A DNA stretch of 64,000 nucleotides from CALMEC01 sp963706315 (GTDB lineage Bacteria; Actinomycetota; Thermoleophilia; Miltoncostaeales; Miltoncostaeaceae). The stretch spans positions 682,001-746,000 of the forward strand of contig CAVPMA010000015.1 in assembly GCA_963706315.1 (NCBI GenBank), in the 5' to 3' direction. A program made the translations under genes and the position numbers. The notes below the pieces were generated by a model. It ran no database searches. It was not told where the DNA came from and worked only from the letters and a program-made list of their open reading frames with translations. Shown piece after piece: positions 60,948 through 64,000 of the stretch (position 1 is its first letter; each line of letters opens with the position of its first letter).

Positions 60948-61097
60948 GAGGATCCTCTCGTCACGGTCGCCCGCTTGGGGCGGTCACGCCAGTCTGTCCG
61001 AAGGGCATCGGCGCGGTCAAACGACGGGGCTCCACGACTGCCCGGCCCGTCACGGGACCGGCGAACGCCGCGGGGACAGGGTGACGCGTGGCGGGAA

Positions 61098-61125
61098 GCC
61101 GGCTCCTTTTTTGAGTGGAGCCGGC
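61098..61125. terminator. Hairpin downstream of aminotransferase
   Basis: GCCGGCTCC (61098-61106) pairs with GGAGCCGGC (61117-61125), with TTTTTTGAGT in the loop, 24 bp past the minus-strand aminotransferase stop. A short T-containing stretch follows the stem on the minus strand. Likely terminator for that gene. Confidence 0.55.
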
Positions 61126-61148
61126 CCGTCTGCCTCGATCGCCTCCGG

Positions 61149-62345
61149 TTAGAGCGCCTCGACGCCCCTCCGGATCCGGTCCAGCCCCTCCTCCAACACG
61201 TCGTCGGGCGCTGCGTAGGTGAGACGGATGTGGCCCTCGCCCCGGTCGCCGAACGCGGAGCCCGCCACGACGCCGACCTGGTAGCTCTCGACCATGTAGT
61301 CAGCGAACTGCTGGGCGGTCATGCCCGTGCCGCGGATGTCCGGAAAGACGTAGAACGAGCCTTCCGGGATCGAGCACTCGACTCCGGGCATCATGTTGAG
61401 TGCCTCGACGGCCTTGTCGCGCTTGGCCTGGAGGCGCCTGGTCGTCTCTGCGACGTGGTCCTGCGGGCCGGTGAGCGCCGCGAGGGCCGCCAACTGGACG
61501 AACGCGGGCACGTTGGTGACCGAGTTCTGCTGGAAGATGTCCATCGTGGTGATGATGTCCCGGCTTGCCACGCACCAGCCGATGCGGAAGCCGGTCATGA
61601 TGTAGGTCTTCGAAAAGGTGTCGACGAGAATCGACCGTTCGGCCATCCCGTCCACGGCGGTGATCGTGCTGTGCTCGGCCGGCGGGTAGACCATGTGGCT
61701 GAAGATCTCGTCGCTCAACACGATCACGTCGTGCTCGGCGCAGATCGCGGCGATCTCCTCCAGTTGGCCGACGGTCATGCCGTTCGGCCGCTGGGGCGAG
61801 TTGATGATCAGCATCCTGGTCTTCGACGTGATCAGGCTCTGCAGCGAGTCGAGGTCGAAGTGGAAGTCCGGCTCGACCAGCGGCGCGTAGACGACCGTGC
61901 CTCCCGCGTAGGTGATCCAGAACTCGTCGGGCGGGTAGCCCGGGTTCGGGAAGATGACCTCGTCGCCCTGGTCGACGATCGTGAGAAGCGACTGTGTGAG
62001 GGCGTGCTTGGCGCCCATGGTCACGAGGACCTCGTCGTGCGTCGTCGGGCGGCCGCGCTTGCTGGCCTCGTCGGCGATTGCCTCGCGCAGCTCCGGCAGA
62101 CCGGGGCCCGGCACGTAGCGCACGTGGCCCTCGGCGAGGGCCCTGGCACACGCTTCCATGATGTGCGGAGCCGGTCGAAACTCCTCGCCCTGGAAGTCGC
62201 CTTTCTCGAAGTGGATGATTCGGTTGCCCGTCTCCCGCTCCAGCGCCTCGGCTTTGCGAAGTGAGGCCCACTGCTTGGGCAGCACGAAGTGCGACGTTCG
62301 GCGGGAGAGTCGGGGACGGAAATGAGGTGGAGCGAGCGTGCCCAT
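61149..62345 (-). CDS. Class I/II PLP aminotransferase
   Basis: A 398-residue fold-type I aminotransferase of the aspartate-aminotransferase superfamily. Key parts are TMGAKHALTQSLLTIVDQGD, FPNPGYPPDEFWI, NSPQRPNGMTVGQLEEI, VIVLSDEIFSHMVYPP and the PLP Lys in DTFSKTYIMTGFRIGWCVAS. Substrate amino acid not evident. CGAGGAGA lies about 8 nt before the ATG. AT-rich DNA just upstream (62375-62405) probably holds the promoter. Confidence 0.9.
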   Translation of the reverse strand: MGTLAPPHFRPRLSRRTSHFVLPKQWASLRKAEALERETGNRIIHFEKGDFQGEEFRPAPHIMEACARALAEGHVRYVPGPGLPELREAIADEASKRGRPTTHDEVLVTMGAKHALTQSLLTIVDQGDEVIFPNPGYPPDEFWITYAGGTVVYAPLVEPDFHFDLDSLQSLITSKTRMLIINSPQRPNGMTVGQLEEIAAICAEHDVIVLSDEIFSHMVYPPAEHSTITAVDGMAERSILVDTFSKTYIMTGFRIGWCVASRDIITTMDIFQQNSVTNVPAFVQLAALAALTGPQDHVAETTRRLQAKRDKAVEALNMMPGVECSIPEGSFYVFPDIRGTGMTAQQFADYMVESYQVGVVAGSAFGDRGEGHIRLTYAAPDDVLEEGLDRIRRGVEAL

Positions 62346-62789
62346 GGTTGTCTCCTCGTGGGCGTCATCGGTGAGGTACTGATATTTGTAACAATCATCA
62401 CAATACGTTCTCGATGCGCTGTCTACGGGGGATCCCCTGATACGGGCTGCCAGGTACCCGTAGTCGGGGGTTGGTACGCGCCACTGGCCCTCGTGCCGCC
62501 CACCTTCTAGGGTGGTGCCCGGCGGGCCGAGCGTTCGGAACGCGACGCAGCACCACCCTGGTCACACGCGGGAGGTTCCGGATGTGCCTCGCACGAAGCG
62601 CGCTCACCGTGGCCGCCCCGGCGGGCGCCGTGGCGAGCGCGTGCACAGACGCAACGTGCGATGAGTCCCCGGTAGGGACCCGGCGCCGGCTTGGCGTTCG
62701 TCGATGACGGAGCCGCTGCCGGACAATTCGGAGGGCCTCGTTCGCGCCGGGTTCCACGCGGCCGGACGTCGGCCGCCAGTCCTCGGCGG
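62346..62789. other. Divergent intergenic region before treT
   Basis: About 440 bases between the aminotransferase and treT. The first 60 bases are AT-rich for this genome (TGATATTTGTAACAATCATC) and suit a promoter. From 62582, a 41-codon plus frame begins MCLARSALTVAAPAGAVASA after GGGAGG and has a lipobox-like end (ASAC); it is short and may be the remnant of a lipoprotein. Nothing else recognised. Confidence 0.4.
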
Positions 62790-64000
62790 GTGCGACTGAA
62801 GCGGAAGTCGTTCGAGGACTACCGAGGCCTCGTCGGCGATGAGATCGTGGCCGAGGTGCGTGAGCTCGGACGCGCGCTCAGGGGTCTGCGGGTGCTCGAG
62901 CTGAGCGCGACGGCGACCGGCGGCGGCGTGGCCGAGCTGCTCTCATCCCTGGTACCCCTGGAGCGGGATCTGGGCATCGCGGCCGAGTGGCGGGTGATCG
63001 CGGGGGACTTGCGCTTCTTCGAGGTGACCAAGAGGATCCACAACGGCCTGCAGGGAATGGCCGTCGACCTCACCGACGCCCAGCGGGCCGAGTACCTGCG
63101 GCACAACGAGGCCAACGCTCGCGTGCTCGAGGAACGGTGGGACGTCGTCGTCGTCCACGACCCCCAGCCCGCGGCGATTCGCGCCTTCGCGCCGCAGATC
63201 GGCGACCACTGGATCTGGCGGTGTCACATCGACTCGTCGGATCCGCACCTTCCGGTGTGGGAGTTCCTCCGTCCCTACGTCGAGCGTCACGATCGCGCGA
63301 TCTTCACGCTGGCGTCGTTCGTTCCCCCGGACCTCGGTCTCCCCACATCTCTGATCCTTCCGGCGATCGACCCGATCACCTCGAAGAATCAGGAGCTCCC
63401 CGAATACCTCGCGCGGCAAACCGTCGCCGCGCTCGGCGTCGACCTCTCCCGGCCGCTCCTGCTCCAGGTCTCGCGCTTCGACCCGTGGAAGGACCCGCTC
63501 GGCGTCGTCGAGGTGTGGCGCCGCGTGCGCGAGACCTTCCCTCCGCTCCAACTCGCGCTCGTCGGGTCGATGGCGACGGACGACCCGGAGGGGTGGCGGA
63601 TCTACGAGGAGATCGAGCGAGAGACGGCCGGCGAACCGGAGTGCCTGCTCCTCACGGACCAGATGGGGGTGGCCAACCACGAGGTGAATGCATTCCAGCG
63701 CGTCGCGGACGTGGCGATCCAGAAGAGCATCCGCGAGGGATTCGGGCTGGTCGTCGCCGAGACGCTCTGGAAGGGCACCGCGATGATCGCCGGCCGAGCG
63801 GGAGGAATCCCGGTCCAACTCGAGGACGGGGTCGGGGGCTACCTGGCCGGGTCGGTCGACGAGTTCGTCGCACGCACGATCGAGCTGCTCGAGAACCCGG
63901 TCCTGGCCCGGGAGCTCGGGGCTGCCGGCTCGACTCGCGTGCGCGACCGGTTCTTGCTCCCACGCCTGCTCCGCGACCACCTCTCCGTCGTGCGGCAGGT
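62790..64000 (+). CDS. treT: Trehalose synthase (glycosyltransferase TreT), cut by window end
   Basis: A GT4 glycosyltransferase of the TreT type, making trehalose from NDP-glucose and glucose; 403 residues are present and the end lies beyond the window. Diagnostic pieces are VRLKRKSFEDYRGLVGDEIV, TGGGVAELLSSLVPLERDLG, IWRCHIDSSDPHLPVWEFLR, SRFDPWKDPLGVVEVW, VGSMATDDPEGWRIYEEIE and VAIQKSIREGFGLVVAETLW. GTG at 62790 is the most likely start. It could also be a related glucosylglycerate enzyme, but the motifs fit TreT best. Confidence 0.88.
   Translation, partial: MRLKRKSFEDYRGLVGDEIVAEVRELGRALRGLRVLELSATATGGGVAELLSSLVPLERDLGIAAEWRVIAGDLRFFEVTKRIHNGLQGMAVDLTDAQRAEYLRHNEANARVLEERWDVVVVHDPQPAAIRAFAPQIGDHWIWRCHIDSSDPHLPVWEFLRPYVERHDRAIFTLASFVPPDLGLPTSLILPAIDPITSKNQELPEYLARQTVAALGVDLSRPLLLQVSRFDPWKDPLGVVEVWRRVRETFPPLQLALVGSMATDDPEGWRIYEEIERETAGEPECLLLTDQMGVANHEVNAFQRVADVAIQKSIREGFGLVVAETLWKGTAMIAGRAGGIPVQLEDGVGGYLAGSVDEFVARTIELLENPVLARELGAAGSTRVRDRFLLPRLLRDHLSVVRQ

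Noticed and set aside
60504..62264. 586-codon plus-strand frame opposite the aminotransferase
   Set aside because: Antisense shadow; the minus strand holds a complete aminotransferase with its PLP lysine.
62582..62707. 41-codon lipoprotein-like frame before treT
   Set aside because: It has a ribosome-site-like GGGAGG and an ASAC lipobox-like end, but it is too short and its tail is arginine-rich; noted only in the intergenic entry.
1..64000. CRISPR array or IS element
   Set aside because: No evenly spaced direct repeats and no transposase with terminal inverted repeats were seen anywhere; the only recombinase is the tyrosine integrase.

Overview
The window is high-GC bacterial DNA with dense, mostly well-framed genes, frequent GTG starts and ATGA/GTGA stop-start overlaps. 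Gene content (TreT-type trehalose synthase, GH15 glucoamylase, archease/RtcB, DUF1326/DUF2182, DUF6325, several cyclase-ATPase-TPR regulators) fits an actinomycetote. I lean towards class Thermoleophilia, but this is inference from gene flavour and no marker gene proves it.

Layout. 0.1-1.7 kb: a secreted protein and a small membrane protein. 1.6-12.5 kb, minus strand apart from the integrase end: an integrated phage or satellite element. Its early half (7.7-12.5 kb: small-terminase-like protein, RepA-like ATPase, excisionase, repressor, HTH protein, tyrosine integrase) keeps open frames with overlapping stops and starts. Its late half (1.6-7.5 kb: zinc-finger protein, large terminase, a ~1000-residue HEAT-repeat protein) is riddled with frameshifts. 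A HEPN-like gene lies between the integrase and tRNA-Asp, the likely attachment gene. 13.3-20 kb: tRNA-Asp, tRNA-Val, a CPA1 antiporter, an unlisted small zinc-ribbon protein, a kinase remnant, GH15 glucoamylase, dodecin, a methyltransferase broken by one TGA, and the DUF1326-DUF2182 pair. 21-24.2 kb: a translationally coupled operon (NTF2-like, CoA-transferase, nitrilase, methyltransferase). 24.2-34.3 kb: hydrolases and large signalling proteins (hydrolase-LuxR, cyclase-ATPase-TPR, response regulator-thioredoxin reductase, a truncated ATPase-TPR). 34.4-46.5 kb: tRNA-Glu, typA with a 1-nt frameshift, DtxR/MntR, OsmC, a PLP enzyme, a PadR-cupin pair, methyltransferase, a lipoprotein dioxygenase, a cyclase and another PadR. 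46.6-55.4 kb: Cfa, then archease, RtcB RNA ligase, a CapA-like phosphatase, a phosphoribosyltransferase-hydrolase fusion, a PRPP synthetase, an FAD oxidase and Hsp20. 55.5-64 kb: a secreted protein, a drug-type ABC exporter, a cupin-TetR pair, membrane proteins, an aminotransferase and the start of treT.

Working relationships. The archease/RtcB/CapA/PRT-hydrolase/PRPP-synthetase/Hsp20 neighbourhood looks like a stress or RNA-repair island and is the most interesting functional cluster. The two cupin genes (40 kb and 58.5 kb) are paralogues, each divergent from its own small repressor with palindromic sites between them. The window carries an unusual number of broken genes (about a dozen), including single-base lesions in otherwise intact genes; read-level checking would show which are real.
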